Source: Candidatus Heimdallarchaeota archaeon (GTDB lineage: Archaea; Asgardarchaeota; Heimdallarchaeia; Heimdallarchaeales; Heimdallarchaeaceae). From it: a stretch of 6,123 nucleotides of DNA. The stretch is from assembly GCA_016839985.1 (NCBI GenBank), contig JAEOTG010000241.1:1-6123 (forward strand). The letters are read 5' to 3'. This document shows positions 1 to 6,107 of the stretch, piece after piece; the stretch's first letter is position 1; each line of letters begins with the position of its first letter. The position numbers and the translations under genes were made by a program. The notes beneath the pieces were generated by a model. That model was not told the DNA's origin, did not search any database, and saw only the letters and a program-made list of their open reading frames with translations.

Positions 1-2190
1 ACTCCTCAATTTATTGTTGAATATATAGTGGATACCGCATTGTCTCAGTCTTTAACTAGTAAGATATCACCGATTGAGAGTGAACAAGAAGCTGTTTTAT
101 TGAATCTCAAAACAAAAAAAGAAGTAATTAAAACTAATCACGCTTCCTCGTTGATTAAACAAATTCTCCCTAATTTTTCAATTTGCGATGTCTCTATGGG
201 CTGGGGTGTTTTCCTTTTATATGCTTTTGATTATTTTACTCATTTATACAAGTCGTCGTTCAAATTACTGGAAGATGATGTCCCTAAGCTCTTTCCAGGC
301 AAATTTTCTTCTGAAGAAGACATTGAATATTATATAATATCAAATATAATTTCAAACAATATTTTTGGTGTAGATATCGCGAAAGATTCTGTGAAACTAG
401 CTTTTTTCAAAACAATAGAAAAAGCTATGCAAATACTAAAAAAAGAGGAAATTTTACTCCCTAAACCAAATTATCATGTTGGTAACTGCTTAGTTGGAAA
501 TATTACAAATGATTTCAGAATAGACAAAGAAAGCTTGAATGATGCTTACACTGAATCTATTATCTCTTCTATAAACAAGAACGAGAGAATTAGATCAAGA
601 GAATGGTTAAGAAAAGCTAACTTGTTTAATTGGTCTTTTTGTTTTCCAAAAATCTTCGAAACAGGAGGATTTGATGTAATTGTTGGAAATCCTCCATATA
701 TTAATGTAAAAAAAATAAAATTGGGTGAAAGAAGGGTATACTCAAGATTATACAATACATATAATCCCAATGGGGACATATCAAATGTTTTTTGGGAAAG
801 AGGTCTAAATTTATGTAAAGATGATGGGATTATTTCACTTATAACTCCTCGATATTGGTTAGAAGGTAGTCACAGCAATTCATTAAGAAACTTCATCCTT
901 AGAAATTCCACTATCAGAGAAATAATAGATTTTCGAAGTAATAGATCTTTATTTGCACAAACGGAAAACAAACTAGGAGTAGATACAGCTATTGTTACAC
1001 TTCAAAAAAACAAGACGGAAAATAATATAGTAGATGTTTTTCTTTCTACTGATGATTCTCAGATAAAGAAGATTAAAAAAGATAATTTCAAACATCTCAC
1101 AAAATCACAAACATCTCTTTCTGAAAAAAGATGGATTTTTGAAAAACTCCCAATATTAGATAAAATTGAAGATTGGGCTAAATATAGATTAGGCGATGAT
1201 AAAAAAAATCGAAGTTTTACCGGTATTTGTGAAATCGGAAAAGGTTGTTCAACTGGTAATAATAGAATCTTCAAATTAACAAAAAAATCGGCTTTAATAT
1301 ATGAAGGAGCTGAAGATGAAGAGCTTATTTTAGAAAATCATGAAAAAAGTATTTTACGTAGACTAATCAAAAACAGTGATATCAAAAGATATTGGTGGAA
1401 CCAAAGAGATCAATATTGGATCTTCCTAAAAGACAAGAACATTGAAAATTATTCTAATATTAAGAAGTATCTAGAAAAGTACAAACCAGTTCTAGAAAGA
1501 ACCAAAAGAAAATATAAATTGAAAAATTATTATGATTATGCAGCTTATCGTTCTCTCCCACTAATCAACCATTCCCCCAAAATTATTTGTCCTTATCAAT
1601 CAAATAAAAACAGATTTGCTTTACTAACTGATGATAAGATAAGAACTATTTATGAAACTGACATAATTACAATTATTCTAAAAGAGGACTATGAGAGAAC
1701 CTTTGATTGGCATTATATGCTTGCAGTGCTTAATTCCGAAATTATGAATTATTATACTAGATTTATGAATAAGAAGGTCTATAACTTAATTGATTTTCGA
1801 ACGAATCAACTATCTCATATACCTATAATGCAATGTAAAAATCAACAAATCATCAAGCATTTTGTGAAAAATCTTCTTACATTAATATCATTAAGACAGC
1901 AGAAAAATTCAAACTGGATTCTTCAAGGGATTAAACTTCATGAAGATATACTGAATAACTTGATTTTCGAAACCTATCTCAGAGAAGAACTAGAAACATC
2001 ACTAGCGTCATTCTTAGAAGAGAATGTTAAGGGTTTGTTTTTTTTTGACATTCCAGAAGAATCCATCTTAACAAACCATAATCAGTTAACTGATCTAATC
2101 ATGAATGAGCGTAACTCTAAAAGAAATATTGAAAAAATCAACAATCACCCTGAAGTAAAATGTATAAAGAAATATTTAGCTCTTAACTAG
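1..2190 (+). CDS. Eco57I/TaqI-class N6-adenine DNA methyltransferase with target-recognition domain, 5'-truncated by window edge
   Basis: This enzyme should transfer a methyl group from S-adenosylmethionine to adenine N6 in a specific DNA site, as part of a restriction-modification or related defence system. The frame is open from base 1. Codons 1-14 read TPQFIVEYIVDTAL, the segment that normally precedes motif I in Eco57I-class enzymes, so the GTG at 28 is probably internal and the true start lies upstream. Counting from that GTG as residue 1: a variant motif I, CDVSMGWGVF (53-62); an acidic motif II region, GVDIAKD (114-120); the catalytic NPPY (221-224) after FDVIVG; and a TaqI-like C-terminal recognition domain from about 400 (IGKGCSTGNNRIF, 403-415) to about 600 (LIDFRTNQLSHIPI). 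A mainly helical tail of about 115 residues follows. If it is a type IIG fusion, the nuclease domain would be off the window. The family call is firm; the system type is not. The 3' end overlaps the convergent deacetylase gene by 15 bases. Confidence 0.87.
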   Translation, partial: TPQFIVEYIVDTALSQSLTSKISPIESEQEAVLLNLKTKKEVIKTNHASSLIKQILPNFSICDVSMGWGVFLLYAFDYFTHLYKSSFKLLEDDVPKLFPGKFSSEEDIEYYIISNIISNNIFGVDIAKDSVKLAFFKTIEKAMQILKKEEILLPKPNYHVGNCLVGNITNDFRIDKESLNDAYTESIISSINKNERIRSREWLRKANLFNWSFCFPKIFETGGFDVIVGNPPYINVKKIKLGERRVYSRLYNTYNPNGDISNVFWERGLNLCKDDGIISLITPRYWLEGSHSNSLRNFILRNSTIREIIDFRSNRSLFAQTENKLGVDTAIVTLQKNKTENNIVDVFLSTDDSQIKKIKKDNFKHLTKSQTSLSEKRWIFEKLPILDKIEDWAKYRLGDDKKNRSFTGICEIGKGCSTGNNRIFKLTKKSALIYEGAEDEELILENHEKSILRRLIKNSDIKRYWWNQRDQYWIFLKDKNIENYSNIKKYLEKYKPVLERTKRKYKLKNYYDYAAYRSLPLINHSPKIICPYQSNKNRFALLTDDKIRTIYETDIITIILKEDYERTFDWHYMLAVLNSEIMNYYTRFMNKKVYNLIDFRTNQLSHIPIMQCKNQQIIKHFVKNLLTLISLRQQKNSNWILQGIKLHEDILNNLIFETYLREELETSLASFLEENVKGLFFFDIPEESILTNHNQLTDLIMNERNSKRNIEKINNHPEVKCIKKYLALN

Positions 2191-3090
2191 AACTTTCTTA
2201 TGCTTTTTTAACCATAATTCAGGCGTTGAAAATCTAACATCTTCAATGTTTTCTAAAGCTGTAATAAGTTTTGTAAAAGATTTAAGGTTCTCTTTAATTT
2301 CCCTTTCTATAAGGTAACGTTCCTGTGAAATATTGTAAGCAAAGTGCCAAGAATGAAAATTAACTGAGATATATGAAATCTCATCTTTTGAATTTCCCAC
2401 TAATTCTAGATAGTTTGAGATGATTTCTTCTAGATTCCTTTTACTCTCAAGCAGTGGCCATAGATATGTATACATACCTCTCATTTTGCTATTTTTTGGG
2501 GTTTTAATTACTGGAAATTCAATTAACTTTCTAGTTTCATAGTATGGAAATGTTGGTGATATAGTTTCTTGATAAACCGAACTATCATAAACAAAACCTA
2601 AAGATTCCAGAATTTTATTAGTGTTTACACTTTTTCTCATATACGGGGCTCTAAAACCTATAACGTCTTTGGGGAACAAGGATTCTATTTTCTTTTTTGC
2701 TTCTGATATTATATTATATTCGTCCTTTTCTGGGAATGTTAATCCAGTCTCTAGACCTGAAAGATCCTCATGATCGTATCCATGAATCCCAAATTCAAAA
2801 TATGATTGGTTTAATCTCTTCAGATATTCTGGATTTTTGTCAAGGAAGATATTAGCGCTTCTCGCTTCAAAATAAAAAGTGGTTGGGATTTTCTTGTCTA
2901 TTAAGTAAGGTAAAAAGAATTCTATGCTTTCCTGTGTTCCTTTAAGTATAGCTGATTTGACTGGATTATCTAATTTTTCGACTTCCTTTAATTGAATTGA
3001 TTTACTAACTGCATGTTTCTTTTCCTTCATTGGAAATGCTGCATCTCTATCAAAATCCACTTTGATGAATATGTAAACCAATTTTATCAA
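2176..3090 (-). CDS. Polysaccharide deacetylase (NodB/CE4-fold) family protein
   Basis: Members of this family are metal-dependent hydrolases that remove N-acetyl or related groups from sugars or other amides; the substrate here is unknown. All main motifs are visible: motif 1 as VDFDRDA (11-17, D12 and D14, a DxD form rather than TFDDG); motif 2 as HGYDH (H103 and H107, metal ligands); motif 3 as RAPY (147-150) followed by ILESLGFVYDSS; and motif 5 as NFHSWHF (H246). The 304-residue length is normal for a single domain. I see no signal peptide or membrane segment, so it should act in the cytoplasm, for example on a sugar-lipid or nucleotide-sugar precursor (inference). The start is uncertain: TTG at 3090 is the outer limit, but TTG at 3081 has GAGTTGAT four bases upstream, a one-mismatch fit to the anti-Shine-Dalgarno complement, and gives 301 residues. 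Only 17 bases separate it from the CRM gene, suggesting cotranscription. Confidence 0.86.
   Translation of the reverse strand: MIKLVYIFIKVDFDRDAAFPMKEKKHAVSKSIQLKEVEKLDNPVKSAILKGTQESIEFFLPYLIDKKIPTTFYFEARSANIFLDKNPEYLKRLNQSYFEFGIHGYDHEDLSGLETGLTFPEKDEYNIISEAKKKIESLFPKDVIGFRAPYMRKSVNTNKILESLGFVYDSSVYQETISPTFPYYETRKLIEFPVIKTPKNSKMRGMYTYLWPLLESKRNLEEIISNYLELVGNSKDEISYISVNFHSWHFAYNISQERYLIEREIKENLKSFTKLITALENIEDVRFSTPELWLKKHKKVLVKS
2193..2209 (+). terminator. Candidate T-run terminator for the methyltransferase gene
   Basis: Just after the TAG stop, the plus strand reads TTTCTTATGCTTTTTTA, with a six-T run at 2203-2208. Oligo-T stretches without a hairpin are the usual archaeal terminators. This one lies within the 3' coding end of the convergent deacetylase gene, where the run encodes lysines, so it may simply be codon content. 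Confidence 0.3.
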
Positions 3091-3107
3091 CTCGAATACA
3101 ATAAAGG

Positions 3108-3362
3108 TTACTCAATATAATGGATAGCCAAAATAAAGGTTTTGCCTCTTATTTCAATGATTTTACTATTTGTTAATTCTGAAATATTCTTAGCAATTGC
3201 TTTTGTGCTCTCTGTAGGAATACTTTGTAAGCATTTGATTTTCACAATCTTATCTTTCTTTAATACTATCCCGATTTCTTGGATAATACCTTCTGTTACC
3301 CCCTTTTTCCCTATTCTTATTTTTGGAGGTTCTTGGCGGATTCTATTAATGATTTCTTTCAT
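3108..3362 (-). CDS. CRM-domain (YhbY-like) RNA-binding protein
   Basis: CRM proteins (named after CRS1 and YhbY) are small RNA-binding proteins linked to ribosome assembly in bacteria and to intron splicing in plants; the role of archaeal single-domain versions is poorly defined. With the start used here the protein has 84 residues, almost all domain: PKIRIGKKGVTEGIIQEI carries the diagnostic IGKxGxTEG loop, followed by the strand KIVKIKCL, a helix AIAKNISELT, and the closing IIEIRGKTFIL, which matches the family's VRGxTxVLY ending. The frame stays open upstream to an ATG at 3434, but ATG 3362 has a perfect GGAGG six bases ahead (3369-3373), and the extra 24 residues would lie wholly inside the rnp4 coding region and outside the domain. 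It overlaps the end of rnp4 by 17 bases, so the two are probably translationally coupled. Both partners bind RNA, which fits a shared RNA-processing operon. Confidence 0.87.
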   Translation of the reverse strand: MKEIINRIRQEPPKIRIGKKGVTEGIIQEIGIVLKKDKIVKIKCLQSIPTESTKAIAKNISELTNSKIIEIRGKTFILAIHYIE

Positions 3363-3744
3363 TCTTGTCCTCCAGCTTTTGATAATAAGGTATTCTTGTG
3401 TAATTTTTGCAATTGAAGCATTTGATGGATACAACTTTGTTGGTTGAAGAAAGTCTTATTCTAGAATTGATTCCAGGATAAAGGAATGTCTTACAGTGTT
3501 TGCAGAACCTTTTCTTCCATTCAGAAGGGAATTTTATTCTTGTTTTCATCTGTAATTTTCGTGCTTGTAAAGCATATTTCTGTGCCATCTCAACATCATG
3601 TTTAATTGTTTTGTCTGCTAATTCTAACAATTCAACAATTCTATTATTTATGTCACCACCTGAAAGCATTAGTGATTTCTTTCTTCTATGCTTCTTCCTC
3701 TTTGGTGAATGAGAATTGTTTTTATTAGATGGCATTTGTTTCAT
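3346..3744 (-). CDS. rnp4: Archaeal RNase P protein component 4 (Rpp21/Rpr2 family)
   Basis: This is a protein subunit of the RNase P ribonucleoprotein, which cuts the 5' leader from precursor tRNA; in archaea Rnp4 works as a pair with Rnp1 on the RNA's specificity side. The 132-residue protein starts with a basic, probably disordered tail (KRKKHRRKK, 15-23). Next come the helices typical of the family (RIVELLELADKTIKHD, then MAQKYALQARKLQMKTRIK), then a zinc ribbon with CKHC (C81, C84) and CFNC (C109, C112). The linking FLYPGINSRIRL matches the family's FLxPGxNxRVRL, and the fold ends at RIPYY. The length is normal. The start may be ATG 3744 or ATG 3735; AGGG sits directly before 3744 and nine bases before 3735, so spacing slightly favours 3735. 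A TATA-like box lies at 3803-3810. The gene leads a probable operon with the CRM protein and the deacetylase. Confidence 0.92.
   Translation of the reverse strand: MKQMPSNKNNSHSPKRKKHRRKKSLMLSGGDINNRIVELLELADKTIKHDVEMAQKYALQARKLQMKTRIKFPSEWKKRFCKHCKTFLYPGINSRIRLSSTNKVVSIKCFNCKNYTRIPYYQKLEDKNERNH
3369..3373 (-). promoter_or_regulatory. Shine-Dalgarno site deciding the CRM-protein start
   Basis: The minus strand reads GGAGGACAAGAATG, giving GGAGG with six bases before the ATG at 3362. It lies within the 3' end of rnp4 and selects this internal ATG over the ATG at 3434. It is the strongest ribosome-binding site among the minus-strand genes, as expected for an internal gene of a polycistronic message. 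Confidence 0.75.
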
Positions 3745-3802
3745 CCCTAAAAAAAGTCAAATAATGTCCTTATCAACGTTTCTTTTTTTCGGATTATGTA
3801 TC

Positions 3803-3810
3803 TTATATAA
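3803..3810 (-). promoter_or_regulatory. TATA-like box for the rnp4 operon
   Basis: The 75-base gap between the unknown gene and rnp4 contains TTATATAA on the minus strand within the context ACATTATATAAGATAC. A start site about 26 bases downstream would fall near 3780 and leave a leader of about 36 bases before ATG 3744. The motif is self-complementary, so the direction comes from context only. The upstream gene may also read through. Confidence 0.5.
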
Positions 3811-3819
3811 TGTAAAATG

Positions 3820-4842
3820 TCATGAAGGAGGAGGTGGGATGTCTTTCAATAATTTATTAATTTCTTCCTCTGACACGATTTTTCCATATGGAAAAAGGGT
3901 TTTATAATCTTCTTTTCCCGTTTTGTTCTCTAACTTATTTCCAATAATTATTTCTTGTTCTTTTTTTGGAAAGAAATTTTTAGGCTGAAGAGGGACTTTC
4001 TGTTTCTTCATTAAATCTAATTTTTGTGGTTTTAAAACGTCATTAGTTTTGATATAAGGTACAAAACTATTAACTTTGATGACATCTCTCCAAAGGGTAG
4101 ATGAAAATGTTTGATTTGAAAAACCAAAAAGAAACATGATTTTGTTTCTCTTTACTTCAAAATATGAGTGAAAACGTAAAACAAATGAAATTTTTTGCTT
4201 GTATTGTAATGATATTTTTTCTATTTGTTTTAAAAATCTTTCAGCTTCTTCATATGTAGAAAACTTGTAAGAAATGAGAATGGATTTGTTTAATTGCTTT
4301 TTACTTCTGTTTTTTTGATTTAGAAATCTAGCACCTAAGCTAATCGTACTTGATTTGTAAGAGAGCAAATTTTTTACATATTTTGAGAAATATCTTCTAT
4401 TAATACTTGAAAGACTAATGGATGAAAATATCCAAAAATCTTCTCCAATAGATATTATTTTCTGGTTTTCGGTTTGTTTTATTTTTGAGTTATAGAGATA
4501 TTTTAGATTATCAGCAATACTCGTATGATTAATTGGTGATGCCAATAACAAAGGATCTATTGGTCCTACTTTGTCTATTTTATCCAGAAATCTAGAAACT
4601 TTATTGATAACATCTCCCACATCTTCAGCTGAAACAAGGTAAAACAATTTGGCTGTTGATTTCGTTAACTGTACAATATAAGAACTTCTAACTGAATCTA
4701 GATAATTAAAGATCTTTTGAGATAAGTAATCTGGAAGATTCTCTTCTAGTTTTGAAAGAGAGAATCCAATAATTGCTATAGCTTGATTTTTTGACTCAAT
4801 TGTTATAAGATCTTCAGTGTTGTGAATTTGAAATTTAGACAT
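3820..4842 (-). CDS. Unrecognised 340-residue protein with an apparent internal duplication, next to ftsZ
   Basis: I do not recognise this protein. With ATG 4842 it has 340 residues; the frame extends to a TTG at 4872, but those ten codons lie in an AT-rich promoter-like region, so I reject that start. Positions here count from TTG 4872 (subtract 10 for ATG numbering). It appears soluble, with no signal peptide or membrane segment. Residues about 31-100 and 146-220 share a pattern: strand (GFSLS / SISLS), helix of about 20 residues, strand (SSYIVQL / STISLGA), strand (LFYLVSA / ILISYKFS), helix (DVINKVSRFLDKI / EAERFLKQIEKI). This suggests two ferredoxin-like units. A beta hairpin follows (228-251), then VNSFVPYIK, a lysine-rich linker, and a tail ending DIPPPPS. 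The pattern recalls the N-terminal region of VirB4/HerA-type proteins, but no ATPase motif is present; that comparison is speculative. Its position after ftsZ hints at a division or DNA-handling role, without proof. Confidence 0.78.
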   Translation of the reverse strand: MSKFQIHNTEDLITIESKNQAIAIIGFSLSKLEENLPDYLSQKIFNYLDSVRSSYIVQLTKSTAKLFYLVSAEDVGDVINKVSRFLDKIDKVGPIDPLLLASPINHTSIADNLKYLYNSKIKQTENQKIISIGEDFWIFSSISLSSINRRYFSKYVKNLLSYKSSTISLGARFLNQKNRSKKQLNKSILISYKFSTYEEAERFLKQIEKISLQYKQKISFVLRFHSYFEVKRNKIMFLFGFSNQTFSSTLWRDVIKVNSFVPYIKTNDVLKPQKLDLMKKQKVPLQPKNFFPKKEQEIIIGNKLENKTGKEDYKTLFPYGKIVSEEEINKLLKDIPPPPS

Positions 4843-4859
4843 AGTATCTATTATACTAT
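4841..4859. repeat. 7-base inverted repeat over the start of the unknown gene
   Basis: The arms ATAGTAT (4841-4847) and ATACTAT (4853-4859) are perfect complements around a 5-base spacer. The repeat spans the ATG at 4842-4840 on one side and touches the TATA-like box on the other. It could be an operator bound by a dimeric regulator or a weak mRNA hairpin over the start codon. In AT-rich DNA a chance origin is also possible. Confidence 0.45.
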
Positions 4860-4864
4860 ATAAA
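4857..4864 (-). promoter_or_regulatory. TATA-like box for the unknown gene
   Basis: The minus strand has TTTATATA 14 bases before ATG 4842. This is close: a start site 26 bases downstream would fall just inside the coding region. A second AT-rich candidate, TTTTTATT at about 4871-4878, would place the start a few bases before the ATG, giving a nearly leaderless message. That fits the absence of a Shine-Dalgarno site. Which box is used cannot be told from sequence. Confidence 0.4.
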
Positions 4865-4865
4865 C

Positions 4866-4920
4866 TAAACAATAAAAACCCACAAATAAAGTGAAGAGAC
4901 TTTGAGTTCTTAGTCTCTCC
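4866..4920 (-). terminator. Candidate terminator at the end of ftsZ
   Basis: An inverted repeat, GGAGAGAC (4920-4913) and GTCTCTTC (4900-4893), forms an 8-base stem with one G-T pair and a 12-base loop that contains the ftsZ stop codon. About a dozen bases further on the minus strand is the T-rich stretch GGGTTTTTATTGTTT. Archaeal termination depends mainly on T-runs, so the T-rich part may matter more than the stem. The gap between the two makes this only a fair candidate. Confidence 0.4.
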
Positions 4921-6073
4921 ATAGTGCTTCTATAGATATGTCCTCTGGTTTACTCAGATATGGCGAGCTAACTTCTGCTATTACAACAGTAACCGCTAGT
5001 TCATCATCTGGCATTGATTCATCGATGTTACATCCCCAAACAAATTCCGCTTTTGAATGAATTTGGTCTGTAATCATAGTAGTTATTGTATCAACTTCTG
5101 TCATGGATATATTTTTGTTAGCCTTAATGTTTACCAATGCACCTGTGGAGGAGGTTATATCAACATCTAACAAGGGATTTGATAATGCATTTGTTATAGC
5201 TTGTATAGATCTATTTTCACCTTTACCTCTTCCAACTCCAATAACTGCAGGACCACTGCGACGGAGAATTTTCTTTGTATCAGCGAAGTCCACATTAACT
5301 CTTGCTGGTAGTACTATTAGTTCTGTTAAACCTACTACTGCATTAATAAGAACATCATCTGCGAGTTTAAAAGCGTCCCATAGAGTGAAATCAGGTGCAT
5401 ACATGAGTAATTTTTCGTTTGGCACAACAATTATGGTGTTTGAGTATTCATTTAGTTCTTGTAAGCCTTCTAGAGCTGTTTCCATTTTTGGTTGCCCTTC
5501 TGAAGAAAAAGGTAAAGTACAAACACTAACAACCAAACATCCCTCCTCTTGAGCAATCCTCGCAATAAAGGGTGCCGCTCCAGTACCTGTTCCTTTTCCT
5601 AGACCACAGGCTACAAACACTAAATCATTACCTCTTACAAGTTCTCGGATGTCTTCTTCGTTTTCTTCTGCTGCTGCTCTTCCAATATTAGGATCATTGC
5701 CTGCTCCTGTTCCATTAGTTAGTTCTCTACCAACTAGTACTTTTTGTTCAGCGTTTGTGCTTAATAGATGTCGAGCATCAGTGTTTATAGCTACAGTTAT
5801 AGCTCCTAAAATACCTCCACGTGCCATGATGTTGTTTGTAGCATTAGAACCTGCCCCTCCTACTCCAAGTGCAAGTATCCTATTAGTTCGAAGAACTTGT
5901 TGTATGTAAGAATCCACTGATTGACTAGAAAAGCGATCATTAGATCCACCTTGGTTCTTAAGTAATTCTTCCAAACTCTTATTTGTTTTTTCACTCCCAA
6001 ATGAAGTAGATTTATCGGGATTTTTATTTTCATCTTCCTCATTAGGAATATTAATGATAAAATGATCATCCAT
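4910..6073 (-). CDS. ftsZ: Cell division GTPase FtsZ
   Basis: This tubulin-family GTPase polymerises at midcell and scaffolds the division ring. The visible family features are the glycine loop LGVGGAGSNATNN (69-81), AINTDA (95-100), TNGTGAGNDPNIG (119-131), the signature loop GLGKGTGTGAAP (157-168), PFSSEG (188-193), the nucleotide-contacting region AFKLADDVL (234-242) and the synergy loop NVDFADTKK (260-268), whose D262 and D265 complete the GTPase site of the next subunit. The C-terminal subdomain runs to about 368 (LLDVDI, TGALVNI, FVWGCNID). Oddities: an acidic, probably disordered N-terminal tail of about 60 residues; lysine at 160 where the family has glycine; K196 where bacterial FtsZ usually has an arginine; and a very short C-terminal linker ending DISIEALWRD. 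ATG 6073 has no clear Shine-Dalgarno site, so a leaderless message is likely. Assignment to FtsZ1, FtsZ2 or another paralogue is open. Confidence 0.96.
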   Translation of the reverse strand: MDDHFIINIPNEEDENKNPDKSTSFGSEKTNKSLEELLKNQGGSNDRFSSQSVDSYIQQVLRTNRILALGVGGAGSNATNNIMARGGILGAITVAINTDARHLLSTNAEQKVLVGRELTNGTGAGNDPNIGRAAAEENEEDIRELVRGNDLVFVACGLGKGTGTGAAPFIARIAQEEGCLVVSVCTLPFSSEGQPKMETALEGLQELNEYSNTIIVVPNEKLLMYAPDFTLWDAFKLADDVLINAVVGLTELIVLPARVNVDFADTKKILRRSGPAVIGVGRGKGENRSIQAITNALSNPLLDVDITSSTGALVNIKANKNISMTEVDTITTMITDQIHSKAEFVWGCNIDESMPDDELAVTVVIAEVSSPYLSKPEDISIEALWRD

Positions 6074-6096
6074 ACTCTATCAATGATGCAATTGTG

Positions 6097-6107
6097 AAAT
6101 AAAATAA
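6097..6107 (-). promoter_or_regulatory. Candidate TATA-like box for ftsZ
   Basis: The minus strand reads TTATTTTATTT centred about 29 bases before ATG 6073. At the usual archaeal spacing the transcript would start within a few bases of the ATG, giving a leaderless or nearly leaderless message, which fits the missing Shine-Dalgarno site. The box is a poor match to TTTATATA, and only 50 bases of upstream sequence are available. Confidence 0.35.

Noticed and set aside
546..1274. Minus-strand open frames (546-779 and 1059-1274) within the methyltransferase gene.
   Set aside because: They are antisense to conserved methylase regions, including the NPPY and recognition-domain motifs, and show no features of their own.
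3363..3434. A 24-residue N-terminal extension of the CRM protein from ATG 3434.
   Set aside because: It lies inside rnp4, outside the CRM domain, and a perfect GGAGG site supports ATG 3362 instead.
3142..3447. A plus-strand open frame of 101 codons with hydrophobic, membrane-like content.
   Set aside because: It is antisense to the CRM gene and the end of rnp4. The hydrophobicity comes from reading the complement of lysine- and glutamate-rich codons.
3745..3819. A possible small RNA or tRNA in the gap between the unknown gene and rnp4.
   Set aside because: The gap is only 75 bases, AT-rich, has no cloverleaf or T-loop sequence, and is explained by a promoter and leader.
3824..3907. A plus-strand GGAGGAGGTG followed by ATG at 3839, which looks like a strong ribosome site with a short frame of about 22 codons.
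   Set aside because: The purine run is the complement of the codons for the PPPPS tail of the minus-strand protein. The frame has no recognisable content and lies fully antisense to that gene.
4843..4872. A 10-residue N-terminal extension of the unknown protein from TTG 4872.
   Set aside because: The codons coincide with a TATA-like box and an inverted repeat, and ATG 4842 is a better start codon.
5103..5552. A 149-codon plus-strand open frame within the ftsZ region.
   Set aside because: It is entirely antisense to the highly conserved FtsZ core and its translation shows no family features.
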